64,000 nt of DNA from Bacteroidales bacterium UBA7258 (lineage in GTDB: Bacteria > Bacteroidota > Bacteroidia > Bacteroidales > UBA932), in contig DKSK01000011.1 of assembly GCA_002472565.1 (NCBI GenBank), forward strand, positions 62,001 through 126,000, in the 5' to 3' direction. The notes beneath the pieces were generated by a model that did no database searches, had not been told where the DNA came from, and saw only the letters and a list, made by a program, of their open reading frames with translations. Both the position numbers and the translations under genes were made by a program. Of this stretch, positions 44,037-53,094 are shown one piece after another (the stretch's first letter is position 1; each line of letters starts with the position of its first letter).

Positions 44037-45137
44037 ATGACAAGACCATTGGACATCGCCCCCGTTTCCGAATGGGGCTTTTTCCCTCAGGGACAGATGC
44101 CGCTCCTGATAGCGGGTCCTTGCAGCGCTGAGTCGGAGATGCAGGTCATGATGACCGCAAGAGGACTGAAACAGTTGGGCGTCAACGTTTTCCGCGCCGG
44201 GATATGGAAGCCGCGCACCCATCCGGGGAGTTTCGAAGGTGTAGGGACTCCGGGGCTGAAGTGGCTCCAGAAGGTCCAGAAGGAACTCGGCATGAAGGTC
44301 TGCACCGAGGTAGCCAGCGAGAGGCATGTCTTCGAATGCGTCAAGCACGGGATAGATATGGTGTGGATAGGTGCCAGGACCAGCGCCAATCCTTTCCTTA
44401 TGCAGGAAATCGCGGACGCCCTGCGTGACACCGACATGCCGGTGCTCATCAAGAACCCGGTCAACCCGGACATCGACCTCTGGGTGGGAGCCCTCGAGAG
44501 AATCAACCAGGCAGGCATCAGGAAGCTGGGCGTAATCCACCGCGGCTTCTCCACCAACGAAAAGATACTCTACCGCAACGAACCGGGCTGGCAGACCGCC
44601 ATCGAGCTCCGCAGCCGTTACCCTCAGATGGTCTTCTTCGCCGATCCTTCCCATATGGGCGGGGACAGGAAGTATCTTCGCGAACTGTCCCAGAGGGCCC
44701 TTGATCTGGGCCTTGACGGACTCATGGTCGAGAGCCATTGCGACCCGAGCTGCGCCATGAGCGATGCGAAGCAGCAGCTTACTCCTGAGGACCTCGGTAA
44801 ATTGGTAAAGGAGCTGGTGGTCCGCAAGCCAAGTTCGGACAATCAGGAATATCGTGAGGGTATTGACCAGCTGCGTGCCCAGATCGACGTGCTGGATGAA
44901 AATCTGCTTTTCACCTTGAAGTCGAGGATGGCCGTGTCGGAGAAGATCGGCCGCTACAAGAGAGAACACAATGTCGCCATTATTCAGACTTCGCGGTGGG
45001 ACAATGTCTTGGCTGACATGGTTGAGAAGGGGAAGGCCTACGGTCTGGGCCAGAAATTCATCGAGGCTGTTTTCAATGCCATCCATGACGAGTCCGTCGC
45101 CGTCCAGAACGACATTCTTGCAGATGGTAAGGAATAG
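44037..45137 (+). CDS. Bifunctional DAHP synthase / chorismate mutase
   Basis: 366 residues. DAHP synthase of the I-beta type at about 1-260 (LIAGPCSAESEMQVM, AGIWKPRTHPGSFEGVG, DPSHMGGDRKYL). AroQ-type chorismate mutase at about 275-360 (QLRAQIDVLDENLLFTLKSR). It joins the first step of the shikimate pathway to the step that makes prephenate, feeding pheA and tyrA in the same operon. The terminator at 45160 follows. Confidence 0.94.
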   Translation: MTRPLDIAPVSEWGFFPQGQMPLLIAGPCSAESEMQVMMTARGLKQLGVNVFRAGIWKPRTHPGSFEGVGTPGLKWLQKVQKELGMKVCTEVASERHVFECVKHGIDMVWIGARTSANPFLMQEIADALRDTDMPVLIKNPVNPDIDLWVGALERINQAGIRKLGVIHRGFSTNEKILYRNEPGWQTAIELRSRYPQMVFFADPSHMGGDRKYLRELSQRALDLGLDGLMVESHCDPSCAMSDAKQQLTPEDLGKLVKELVVRKPSSDNQEYREGIDQLRAQIDVLDENLLFTLKSRMAVSEKIGRYKREHNVAIIQTSRWDNVLADMVEKGKAYGLGQKFIEAVFNAIHDESVAVQNDILADGKE

Positions 45138-45159
45138 CGCGGCTCGGCTTAGATGCAAA

Positions 45160-45197
45160 GAGGCCAACTCACTTTTGAGTCAGCCTCATATTTTTTG
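45160..45197 (+). terminator. Terminator of the aromatic operon
   Basis: GAGGC/GCCTC and ACTCA/TGAGT stems separated by a CA/CA internal loop, followed by ATATTTTTTG. Confidence 0.8.
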
Positions 45198-45207
45198 CCT
45201 GTTTTTG

Positions 45208-45373
45208 GTCGGGGAAGGGATACCCTCCAGGGGGCTCCACCCCCGGACAAGGGCAGGGGGAGGGGCCCGTTGGATACAAGTTCCCGCGACAGCGGGGACG
45301 AAGGAGACAATGGGAGGGGCCGGAACGGAGCGAAGCGAAGTGGAGTCCCCCTGGAGGGTATCCCTTCCCCGAC
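45208..45373. repeat. 166-bp element with long terminal inverted repeats
   Basis: Left arm 45208-45239 and right arm 45341-45373 are inverted copies (GTCGGGGAAGGGATACCCTC at both outer ends, read inward) that differ by one inserted base. The centre is G-rich on the plus strand. No transposase, no clear target duplication and no convincing frame. It lies between two convergent terminators. It resembles a MITE or a bacterial interspersed repeat. Confidence 0.75.
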
Positions 45374-45482
45374 ATATGTGACGATAGGGGCCATTAACTT
45401 GGCAGGGTAAGAGCAAAAATGGCCATTTTTGACTTTACCGGTCCACTCGCATGGACCCCTATGAGCATCAAGGAACAAAAAA

Positions 45483-45521
45483 GAGGCTGACCTAAGTCAA
45501 TTTGACTTTTTGGTCAGCCTC
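45483..45521. terminator. Bidirectional terminator, mainly for lpxK
   Basis: GAGGCTGACC/GGTCAGCCTC outer stem with an inner AAGTC/GACTT stem. On the minus strand it is followed by TTTTTTG, fitting the end of lpxK; on the plus strand by CTCATTTTAT. The remainder of 45374-45551 shows no gene. Confidence 0.8.
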
Positions 45522-45551
45522 CTCATTTTATAAGTTTAAGAAAGATCAGCG

Positions 45552-46721
45552 CTAATTCTTGAGGAAGTGGCGCAGGGCGTCTCCAAGTGTCTTTTCGAAA
45601 ATTTCCTTCTCGTTGTCCGACAGGAAATAAACCTCGATAGGAACCTGGAACATCCTCTCTTTCAGGGCTTCAGGGACTCTCTTGTAGTCCCTTACTCGCT
45701 GGCTGTCCTTCTCTGTCGTTGCAACCACTGCTGTCGGCCAGCTTTGAGTAGCCTGAAGAATATGCTTCATGTCCGAGCCGGAGTACTTGTGGTGGTCAGC
45801 GAAGCCGAAACGCTTTACGATACGGTATTTGTCGCTGAGATAGCGCCTGAGAGGAGTGTCCTTGGCGATGCCGGTGAAAAGGATGACGTATTTGGAGTAG
45901 ATGTATCTCTTGTCGGCGGTATCAGGAAAGACCGGAGTAGGCTCGATGTAATTGATGGTCGTGAAAAGAATCGTGATTTTTTTCCCTTTCTTGTCCACGG
46001 CTGTGCAAGTCTCAGGATCAAAGTCTGAAAAATGCATGCTTCGGATCATCTTCGTCCTTTCCCAGTCCTCCATGTAGGCAGGACATTTCGTGACAAGGAT
46101 GATGTCAGCGTCATGGAGTCTTTCCGGCAAATCGCGGAGCCTTCCGAAAGGGAGAAGTTTATCCTTATAAACAGGTCTGTTGTAGTCGACCAGGATTATG
46201 TTGAAGTCTGCCTTGAGGGTCCTGTACTGGAAGGCGTCATCGAGGACTATAAGGTCGGAAGGGGGAAAGTTGTTGTCCTTGCACCTTTTGGTCCTCTTGT
46301 TCTTTACCTGGAGTTTTTCAGGATGAGCGAGAAAGTCGCAGCCCTCGATTCTCGGTCTGTCTACCGCAACCGTAACCTCAGGATATTTCTTCTTGATCTG
46401 GACAGGTTCGTCTCCGTAGAAAGAGGCGCTTCCGTTAATAGGGACTTGCTGGAAGCCGAAACTCTTGCGTTTGTGGCCCCTCGAAAGAACGGCAATATTT
46501 TTGTCAGACCAGTCCTCGCTGGCGAGGAGAGTCTTCAGAATCATCTCTGTGTGAGGGGTTTTGCCGGTCCCGCCTGCCGTAATGTTGCCTACGCAGATTG
46601 TCGGGACATCACTCTTATACGATTTCCACACGCCGCTGTCGTAAAGGGCGTGGCGAACTTTTAGAGTAAGATAATATGGAGCTAATAGTAACTTCTCCAG
46701 CATAGCTGGCAAATTTAGCAA
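45552..46721 (-). CDS. lpxK: Tetraacyldisaccharide 4'-kinase
   Basis: 389 residues. P-loop CVGNITAGGTGKTPHTEM (about 43-60). Inner-membrane enzyme that phosphorylates the lipid A precursor at the 4' position. Start uncertain: the first codons (ATG CTA AAT TTG) contain TAAATTTG, a perfect -7 box. If that box is the promoter, translation would begin at the second ATG, 46703 (MLEKLLLAPYYLTL), with almost no leader. Length normal either way. Confidence 0.93.
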   Translation of the reverse strand: MLNLPAMLEKLLLAPYYLTLKVRHALYDSGVWKSYKSDVPTICVGNITAGGTGKTPHTEMILKTLLASEDWSDKNIAVLSRGHKRKSFGFQQVPINGSASFYGDEPVQIKKKYPEVTVAVDRPRIEGCDFLAHPEKLQVKNKRTKRCKDNNFPPSDLIVLDDAFQYRTLKADFNIILVDYNRPVYKDKLLPFGRLRDLPERLHDADIILVTKCPAYMEDWERTKMIRSMHFSDFDPETCTAVDKKGKKITILFTTINYIEPTPVFPDTADKRYIYSKYVILFTGIAKDTPLRRYLSDKYRIVKRFGFADHHKYSGSDMKHILQATQSWPTAVVATTEKDSQRVRDYKRVPEALKERMFQVPIEVYFLSDNEKEIFEKTLGDALRHFLKN

Positions 46722-46833
46722 TAATTCTGAAAATTTTCCCGAAATTTCTCGCCTTTTGAAAACCCCTGCCTCCCAGGGAACTCAGAGAGTACGTTGCTCC
46801 CCACTGTTCGCGGGCGCTATCCCGCGGTCCCGC

Positions 46834-47988
46834 TTAGAATCGGAAGGTGAAGTGCGAGAGGCTGCAGGGGCCCGAGGTGGCGGGAATCAGCCTGCCGGAG
46901 ACGGCGGATTCGGAGAGCTTCAGCAAACTCTCGGCGGCATGTTCCGGAGACCATTCCCAGTGGAGGGTCTGATAGGCTTTAGCGCCGAGGGCGTAGATTT
47001 CTTCGGGCCGCCTTGCCAGACGCAGGACTTCCGAATTCAGGGAACGCTGGCTGCATGACCTGAAAATCAACCCGTTATACCCGTCCTTTATCAGGTATGG
47101 CACCGAACCGATTCTGTCTGCCGCGACCACGCCACAACCCGCGGCCATGGCCTCATTAAGCACCGCACCCCAGCCCTCCTGACGAGTGCTGGTAAAGATG
47201 AAGACATGACTTCTTCTCATCCTCTCAACAACCTCCCGGTTAGGAATATTCCCGAGGAGGCTTACCCGGTCTTGAACTCCGAGGTCGGAAATCAGCCTTT
47301 CGACAGCCCCCAGCCTGTCTCCGCTCCCTATCATCTCCAGACTGAAATCGCAGCCCTTCTCTTTCAGAAATGCTGCAAGGCGGACGGCCATCTCGGGCCT
47401 TTTCCAGTCGATCATCCTGGAGCACCAGAGGATGCGCATCCCGCCAGCCCGCTTTTTCTCTGCTTCATATTCTTTAAGGTCAAAGTCTTCTGTGCCAGGA
47501 AAATAGCCCCACTTCAGACACTTTCCGCGGAAGGCCCCCATGAGGTTATAGTCCCTTGCCGCGAAGGCGCTTGCGCAGAGGAGCCAGGCAGGCTTTCCCT
47601 TGAATTTGGCAAAGTCGGAGCGGCATTTTTTCAGATAAGACGGCTTCGGGAAGCCGGTCCGGGTAGTCTTCAGCAGGCGTTCGCTGTAAAGAAAGACAAC
47701 TTGGCCGCGCTCAAGCCGTGAGGAATACCATTTTTCATCTGCGGGTCCGGCTATCACCACATCCGAAGTCATGGCAAGTTCCTCCGCCTTCTTTTCCTCT
47801 TCACCTCCGAGGTAGGCCTTGACGAGATAGGGCTTGTCGGAATAGTCCGGATAACCTGAGTCGGCGAAACTCTTGGGCATTGGCTCTGTAGCGACGAATT
47901 TGTAGGCATCCCCCAGGAGGGAATAGAGCTCATCGGCCACGGGAACTTGGTGATGGTTGATGAAGTTGGTGTAGAAGGTAAGCGTCAT
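46834..47988 (-). CDS. Glycosyltransferase family 4-like protein
   Basis: 384 residues, GT-B fold. The C-terminal half has RILWCSRMIDWKRPEMAVRL, RVSLLGNIPNREVV and the donor-sugar motif RQEGWGAVLNEAMAAGCGVV. It would add a sugar to a surface polysaccharide or LPS precursor in the cytoplasm. Its ATG overlaps the stop of the flippase gene by 4 bases, so both are on one transcript. Sugar and acceptor unknown. Confidence 0.87.
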   Translation of the reverse strand: MTLTFYTNFINHHQVPVADELYSLLGDAYKFVATEPMPKSFADSGYPDYSDKPYLVKAYLGGEEEKKAEELAMTSDVVIAGPADEKWYSSRLERGQVVFLYSERLLKTTRTGFPKPSYLKKCRSDFAKFKGKPAWLLCASAFAARDYNLMGAFRGKCLKWGYFPGTEDFDLKEYEAEKKRAGGMRILWCSRMIDWKRPEMAVRLAAFLKEKGCDFSLEMIGSGDRLGAVERLISDLGVQDRVSLLGNIPNREVVERMRRSHVFIFTSTRQEGWGAVLNEAMAAGCGVVAADRIGSVPYLIKDGYNGLIFRSCSQRSLNSEVLRLARRPEEIYALGAKAYQTLHWEWSPEHAAESLLKLSESAVSGRLIPATSGPCSLSHFTFRF

Positions 47989-49271
47989 TTCTTAAGCTTT
48001 CGCATCAGCCCCTTGAAGAAGCTGAATTTGTAGATGAAGACTATTATCGCCAGACCGGAGAGGAAGATTAGGTAACTGCATACTACGGCCCAGGCGGCTC
48101 CGGATGCTCCCCATCTCCCTATCATATAGGAATATAGCCATATGCACACGAGGCTTCCGATAACTTTGTTGAGGAAGGTGATTTTTGTCATGCCGGCCGC
48201 CTCGACAACTTGCGAGCAGGCGTAGAAGATGCATGAAGAAATTGCCGAGAGGGACAGGATTTTCACGTAGGGCAGAGAAGCGTCGTACCTTCCTGCGGTG
48301 AGCAGATGGACGAGAATCGGCGAGAAAAGCAGGAAGACGGTGGCGATGACCGAGACCACGGCGGCCTGGAGGCCGATGAATTTTACGCAGGTTCCGAATT
48401 TCCCTTCGCTCACTGATTTGAATATGTCAGGAGAGAAGGTGTCGCTGATTGCGTTCGAGAAGATGTTGAGGTAGCGGGCGAAAGAGTAGCCGACTGAATA
48501 GATTCCGAGCACTTCGATCGCCACGGTCTCTTCCAGGCAGACCTTGTCATAACCCTTGGAAAAGAATTCCAGCATGGCGGAAGCCACCAGAGGGGTGCAG
48601 AAGGTCAGCATGGCCTTGAAGTCGGACTTGCTTACTTTTATGGAAAGGTATTTTCTCTGGTCTTTGAAGACCAGAATGAACATCAGCATCGGCCCTATGA
48701 GAGAGCCCAGCATCCTTCCGAGGGCGCCCATTTTGAAGAGGGCGACGAAGACCAGGGCCGTGCCGGTGGTGAAGGCCATGTTGACGATGTTCAGCTTGAG
48801 GTAGGCCTTGCTCTGCCTCTGCATCTTCAGGTCGACGCAGCGGAGACTGTAGAAATTGATGAACCAGCATGGCAGGACGGCCAGGATGCCATATGGGAGG
48901 AAGGGCAGGTCGGAGTTGTCGTTGAAACGAGTGTAGACGGCCAGGACGGCTATGGCCATGGCCATGAGAATCAAGGAGAAATAGAGAAAGGTCTTCGTCA
49001 TCATGGCCCTTAGCCTGTCTCTTCCAGCCTCGTCAGTTCTGAAGAACATCCTCTGGTAGTAGTGGAGGCTCATGAATATGACGAAAGGGGAGATGAGGTA
49101 GTTGAAAGATGTGTAATAGCCTATGATGGCGTAGTCTTTCGGGGAGAGGAATTTTGCGAAGACCGGGTTGGCCAACACCGTCACTATCATCGGTATCAGC
49201 GAGGCCCCGAAATAGTCCGCCATGTTTTTCATGTACGGCTTGTATTTGTCTATCAGTTCCCTGGCTCTCAA
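47985..49271 (-). CDS. Polysaccharide flippase (Wzx / MOP superfamily)
   Basis: 428 residues with about 12 membrane helices and the N-terminal FGASLIPMIVTVLANPVFAKFLSP pattern (given here only in part: VTVLANPVFAKFLSP) typical of oligosaccharide repeat-unit exporters. It moves undecaprenyl-linked glycan across the inner membrane. Operon with the downstream glycosyltransferase. TAAATTTG at 49298-49291 is its likely promoter. Confidence 0.88.
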   Translation of the reverse strand: MRARELIDKYKPYMKNMADYFGASLIPMIVTVLANPVFAKFLSPKDYAIIGYYTSFNYLISPFVIFMSLHYYQRMFFRTDEAGRDRLRAMMTKTFLYFSLILMAMAIAVLAVYTRFNDNSDLPFLPYGILAVLPCWFINFYSLRCVDLKMQRQSKAYLKLNIVNMAFTTGTALVFVALFKMGALGRMLGSLIGPMLMFILVFKDQRKYLSIKVSKSDFKAMLTFCTPLVASAMLEFFSKGYDKVCLEETVAIEVLGIYSVGYSFARYLNIFSNAISDTFSPDIFKSVSEGKFGTCVKFIGLQAAVVSVIATVFLLFSPILVHLLTAGRYDASLPYVKILSLSAISSCIFYACSQVVEAAGMTKITFLNKVIGSLVCIWLYSYMIGRWGASGAAWAVVCSYLIFLSGLAIIVFIYKFSFFKGLMRKLKK

Positions 49272-49290
49272 TTTTCTTCCCTTTGGCCGT

Positions 49291-49298
49291 CAAATTTA
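49291..49298 (-). promoter_or_regulatory. -7 box of the flippase operon
   Basis: TAAATTTG on the minus strand, 19 bases before the flippase ATG. Confidence 0.55.
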
Positions 49299-49368
49299 CC
49301 ACAATTTCCCCGATGAAAAGACTATTCCGCCGGATTTTGAGTAATTTTACGCAAATAATGACTTTGAC

Positions 49369-50535
49369 ATGAGGATTCTGGCCATAGCGGACGACATAGG
49401 AGTAACGGCGCCTGGAATCGTGGCGGAGAGGCTGCTCTGCGCCATGCAGGAAAAATGCGAGGTGGAGGTCGTGACCTGTGAATACTCTCGCTCTCAAACT
49501 CTTCCGCAAATCCGCAACGTCCATGTCTCCGGCCAGGTCTTCGGCAATCTGAAGATCCGCCGCAGAGCAGTTCAGTGGTCGATCAGCCTCTTTTCGCGGA
49601 ATCCTTTCGACCAAATGCGCAGGTGTAGTCTCCTCCGCGGACTGGAAGGCGGCTATGACGTCATCCTTGGCTTCTGCTACGGCTATTATCTCCTAGGCCT
49701 GAGCCTCGGTACTTATGCGAAAAAGGTCTTCGGAGCCCCTCTGGCGGAATATTTCATAGATGCCATCCCTTCTCCTCTTGGCTGGATTCCGGACGGAAGG
49801 TATAGAAAATCCATGGGGAAAATGGTCGCGCGGGGGCTCTCTCAGGCCGATGGCCTTCTTTCCTCCAATGCGAAAATGCTTGGGTATCAGCGCGGCTTCG
49901 CCCCTGCCGGTCTTCCTTCGGACTATATCTATACTCCCTGCCTCGGGGACAAGGTGGTCCGCTACCCTCGCGAGGGGGCGGATGGAAAATTCATCTTCCT
50001 CTTCACTGGTTCTGTCTACGGTCCCCGCAGGCTTAACTATCTTTTCGGAGCTTTCCGCAAACTGCTTCAAGAAAGGCCTGACTGCGAAATCCGCTTCGTC
50101 GGTACTCATGACATAGAGGCCCGCCTGGATGAACTTGAGCCGGAAGTCCGCGCCAAAGTCAAAGTTTTCCCCAGAACCGGTGACCTCACCCCTTATTATA
50201 TGGCGTCGGGGGCCTTGCTGGACATTGATGCCGATCTCCCGGACGATGTCTTCCTCTCGTCTAAAATCACGAATTATATCCTGGTAGACAGACCGATAAT
50301 CTCCGAAACAGGCCCGCATTCGGAGTCCCGCCGCCTTTTCGCCGGTCTGGACTCTGTGAGAGAGTGCGGACATTCTTCTGAAGAATTGTTTTCCGCAATG
50401 AAAGCCGTCTGCGACCGTACTGAACCCTACGACTATTCGGAGCGGGAAGCCCTCGCAAGGCTTCTCTCGCTGGATGTGAACTCGGAAAAGCTGCTGGCTT
50501 TTCTCTGCCGCTTAGCGGGGAAAACCCACGTCTGA
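49369..50535 (+). CDS. Glycosyltransferase, GT-B type
   Basis: 388 residues. The N-terminal MRILAIADDIGVTAPGIVAE and the C-terminal FLFTGSVYGPRRLNYLF with SSKITNYILVDRPII suggest a GT4-like transferase, though the donor motif EAxA is not clear. Divergent from the flippase operon and convergent with the next glycosyltransferase (15 bases apart). Confidence 0.75.
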   Translation: MRILAIADDIGVTAPGIVAERLLCAMQEKCEVEVVTCEYSRSQTLPQIRNVHVSGQVFGNLKIRRRAVQWSISLFSRNPFDQMRRCSLLRGLEGGYDVILGFCYGYYLLGLSLGTYAKKVFGAPLAEYFIDAIPSPLGWIPDGRYRKSMGKMVARGLSQADGLLSSNAKMLGYQRGFAPAGLPSDYIYTPCLGDKVVRYPREGADGKFIFLFTGSVYGPRRLNYLFGAFRKLLQERPDCEIRFVGTHDIEARLDELEPEVRAKVKVFPRTGDLTPYYMASGALLDIDADLPDDVFLSSKITNYILVDRPIISETGPHSESRRLFAGLDSVRECGHSSEELFSAMKAVCDRTEPYDYSEREALARLLSLDVNSEKLLAFLCRLAGKTHV

Positions 50536-50550
50536 GACCGCGCCCGCCGC

Positions 50551-51735
50551 TTATTTAGCCGTCTCAAGGATGATTTTCCGTTCCTGAGCGGCGGCCTCCT
50601 CCAGGCTGAAGTCCAGAAGCGGAGACTCTGGCCGCGGCTTGTTGAGGTAGGAAACAGCCCGCTCTGCAAAGCGCACGATGAAGTCCGCGCCTTCAGGAAC
50701 GAGATCCTCTTCGCGCAGCACCTCCTTCATCCCGCCGACCTTGGAGGCGACGACATTCGCCCCACAGGCCAGGGCTTCCACTGGAACCAGCCCGAAACCC
50801 TCGTTCTTGCTCGGCATGACCACGAGATCTATGCAGTTGTACAGGTCCGGCATCGCCCCGGCGGCCTGATTCCCCCAGAATCTGCACTCAAGCCCCTCGG
50901 CCTTCATTCCTGCTTCGACCTCGCCCCTGAGCTTGCCATCGCCTATCACCCAGAAACATAGCGGGGAAGGGCGGCGTTTCTGGATAGTGGCGAAAAGTTC
51001 CGGCAGAAGCCCGGCGTTCTTTACTGGTACCAGATTGCCGACGAAGGCGGTCACCTTTTTCCCTTCGACCCCCTTCTCTCTCCTCAGCTTCGCCCTCTGG
51101 GCATCTCCGTAGCGGCGGAATACCTCTCTGTCGACCCCGAGGTAGACTATTGACTTTTCCGGCCCGCGCAAGATTTCTTCGGACTTGTCGAGCAGCTGGC
51201 GGCTCACGAAAATGTTCTTGTCTGCTCCTGCCATGACTTTTCTCGTAAGCCTCATGCAGGCCGCTATTTTCCATGGGTGGCTGTGGATGTCGGAGCCATG
51301 CCAGGTCACGATGAAAGGTACTCCATGGCGCCTTTTCACCCTGAGTCCTAGCATCCCCGGAATCAGCGACTGACAGGAAAGGAGGTCGAAATCCTTGAAG
51401 ATGTCGGTGTACATCCCTATGAGATAGTCAGTTATCGCCATGCTGAGATGCAGCTTATAGTAGAGCAGATTGTCCGTCAGGGAGAAGGGGTACCAGAGAA
51501 TTCTCACCTTCATCCCCTCGAAGGAGGCGGAATCTTCTCCGAGCCTAGGCGCAGGGGGCATGCCCAGGACCTTTCTCGCGAGGGAGGCCGGCAGGGTGTC
51601 GAAGGCCGTGAGGCAGAAGACTTCTACCTCGAGATCGGGGCTGGCGGAAAGAGCTTTGGCCATGCCAAGGCTGGCGTTCATGTAGCCCTTCCGGTCGGAG
51701 AGATCTCCGTATATTATTATTGCTATTCTCTTCAT
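50551..51735 (-). CDS. Glycosyltransferase family 4
   Basis: 394 residues from the ATG at 51735 (MKRIAIIIYGDLSDRKGYMN). The frame is open far upstream to 52614, but that part is antisense to the next gene and lies beyond the promoter box at 51753-51746, so the short start is right. Motifs: FIVTWHGSDIHSHPW, VTAFVGNLVPVKN, and SKNEGFGLVPVEALACGANVV with the donor-binding EGFGLVPVEA. Role in surface glycan assembly inferred. Confidence 0.9.
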   Translation of the reverse strand: MKRIAIIIYGDLSDRKGYMNASLGMAKALSASPDLEVEVFCLTAFDTLPASLARKVLGMPPAPRLGEDSASFEGMKVRILWYPFSLTDNLLYYKLHLSMAITDYLIGMYTDIFKDFDLLSCQSLIPGMLGLRVKRRHGVPFIVTWHGSDIHSHPWKIAACMRLTRKVMAGADKNIFVSRQLLDKSEEILRGPEKSIVYLGVDREVFRRYGDAQRAKLRREKGVEGKKVTAFVGNLVPVKNAGLLPELFATIQKRRPSPLCFWVIGDGKLRGEVEAGMKAEGLECRFWGNQAAGAMPDLYNCIDLVVMPSKNEGFGLVPVEALACGANVVASKVGGMKEVLREEDLVPEGADFIVRFAERAVSYLNKPRPESPLLDFSLEEAAAQERKIILETAK

Positions 51736-51745
51736 GATATCTATA

Positions 51746-51775
51746 CAAATGTAGTAAATTATATTGCTATATTTG
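51746..51775. promoter_or_regulatory. Divergent promoters of two glycosyltransferase genes
   Basis: TACATTTG on the minus strand (51753-51746) and TATATTTG on the plus strand (51768-51775), both fitting TAnnTTTG, in an AT-rich spacer. Confidence 0.6.
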
Positions 51776-51813
51776 AAGATAGAAACGAAGTGGAATAAAG
51801 AAAAAGTGGGTAC

Positions 51814-53073
51814 ATGGAAAAGAAGAAAAGGCTTCTGCAGATAAATGTGACGGCCAATTGGGGCTCGACCGGCCGTATAGCCGAAGAAATAGGCCGTCTT
51901 GCCCTGGCCCAGGGCTGGGAAAGCTGGATTGCGTGCAGGGACGGAGCCTTCGGAGAACAGGCAGGGGGAGGCCCCGCGCCGAGCGCCTCCACCCTCATCA
52001 GGGTCGGAGGCAAGCTCTCTCACAGCCTCCACTACCGTCTGGGACGCATCTTCGACTGCGAAGGCCTCTGCTCCAGGCTTGCCACCCACTCCCTCGTCCG
52101 GAAAATCAAGGCGATCGGCCCGGATATCGTCCAGATCCATAATATTCATGGGGCATGGATAAATTATCCCATCCTTTTCCATTACCTCAAGAAGTCCGGC
52201 ATTCCCGTCGTCTGGACCTTCCATGACTGCTGGCCCTTCACAGGCCATTGCGCCCATTTTGACGGTATAGGCTGTGGCAGATGGAAGGTATATTGCCATG
52301 ACTGTCCTAACCTCGGCGGCTATCCACGGACCAGATTTGACGGATCGCTGCGGAACTTTCTGAAGAAGGAAAAGGCCTACGGCTCCATGGACAATCTCTT
52401 CATAGTGAGCGTATCGCGATGGCTGGAGGGCTTCATCGAAGACTCCTTTCTCGACGGGCATGGCCATATGACCATCCATAACGGGATTGACCTGAAAGAT
52501 TTCACTCCTCTTCCCTTGCGGCTTTTCGGCCAGGAAAAACCGGTAGTTCTGGGAGTGGCTTCGGTGTGGGATGAGAAGAAGGGACTCTCCGACCTCTCCG
52601 CCCTGAGCCATCATGAAGACATAAAGGTCGTGGCCGTCGGCGTGTCCGAAGAGCTGCGGAAGAATCTTCCATCCAGCCTCATCTGCCTTCCGAGAACGAC
52701 CGGAAAGAGGGAACTTGCCGAAATCTATTCTTCGGCCGATGTCTTCGTGAATCCTACTTATGAGGACAACTTCCCGACCGTGAACATTGAAGCGCTCGCC
52801 TGCGGAACCCCCGTCGTGACCTATAGGACCGGTGGAAGCCCGGAAGCCTTGACTCCCGAAACGGGAAAGGTGGTGGAGAAGGGCGATGTGGAAGGTCTCT
52901 ATGCGGCTGTCATCTCTCTGACGGGCCGTCCTGGAGTGGAAAGGAAGCTTCAGAGGGATAAGTGCGCGGCAAGAGGCAGACTCTTCGGAGCAGGGGAGAG
53001 GTTCCGTGAATATTTGAATCTTTACGCCTCTCTCATGGGAGGCCGGAAGGTGGAGACTTCCTCCGAGCCTTAG
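51814..53073 (+). CDS. Glycosyltransferase family 4
   Basis: 419 residues. N-terminal INVTANWGSTGRIAEEIGRL with the glycine loop, DIVQIHNIHGAWINY, TFHDCWPFTGHC, and the donor motif YEDNFPTVNIEALACGTPVV. The cysteine-rich segment after WPFTGHC (CGRWKVYCHDCPNLGGYP) is seen in a well-known Bacteroidetes colanic-acid-like GT4 group. Convergent with dusB. Confidence 0.9.
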   Translation: MEKKKRLLQINVTANWGSTGRIAEEIGRLALAQGWESWIACRDGAFGEQAGGGPAPSASTLIRVGGKLSHSLHYRLGRIFDCEGLCSRLATHSLVRKIKAIGPDIVQIHNIHGAWINYPILFHYLKKSGIPVVWTFHDCWPFTGHCAHFDGIGCGRWKVYCHDCPNLGGYPRTRFDGSLRNFLKKEKAYGSMDNLFIVSVSRWLEGFIEDSFLDGHGHMTIHNGIDLKDFTPLPLRLFGQEKPVVLGVASVWDEKKGLSDLSALSHHEDIKVVAVGVSEELRKNLPSSLICLPRTTGKRELAEIYSSADVFVNPTYEDNFPTVNIEALACGTPVVTYRTGGSPEALTPETGKVVEKGDVEGLYAAVISLTGRPGVERKLQRDKCAARGRLFGAGERFREYLNLYASLMGGRKVETSSEP

Positions 53074-53094
53074 ATATAACGCCTTGTCCTGACT

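Noticed and set aside
44022..45167. Long minus-strand frame of 381 codons
   Set aside because: Antisense to the DAHP synthase / chorismate mutase gene.
51736..52614. N-terminal extension of the glycosyltransferase ending at 50551
   Set aside because: The extension is antisense to the next gene and passes through both divergent promoters; the sequence from 51735 has a normal glycosyltransferase start.
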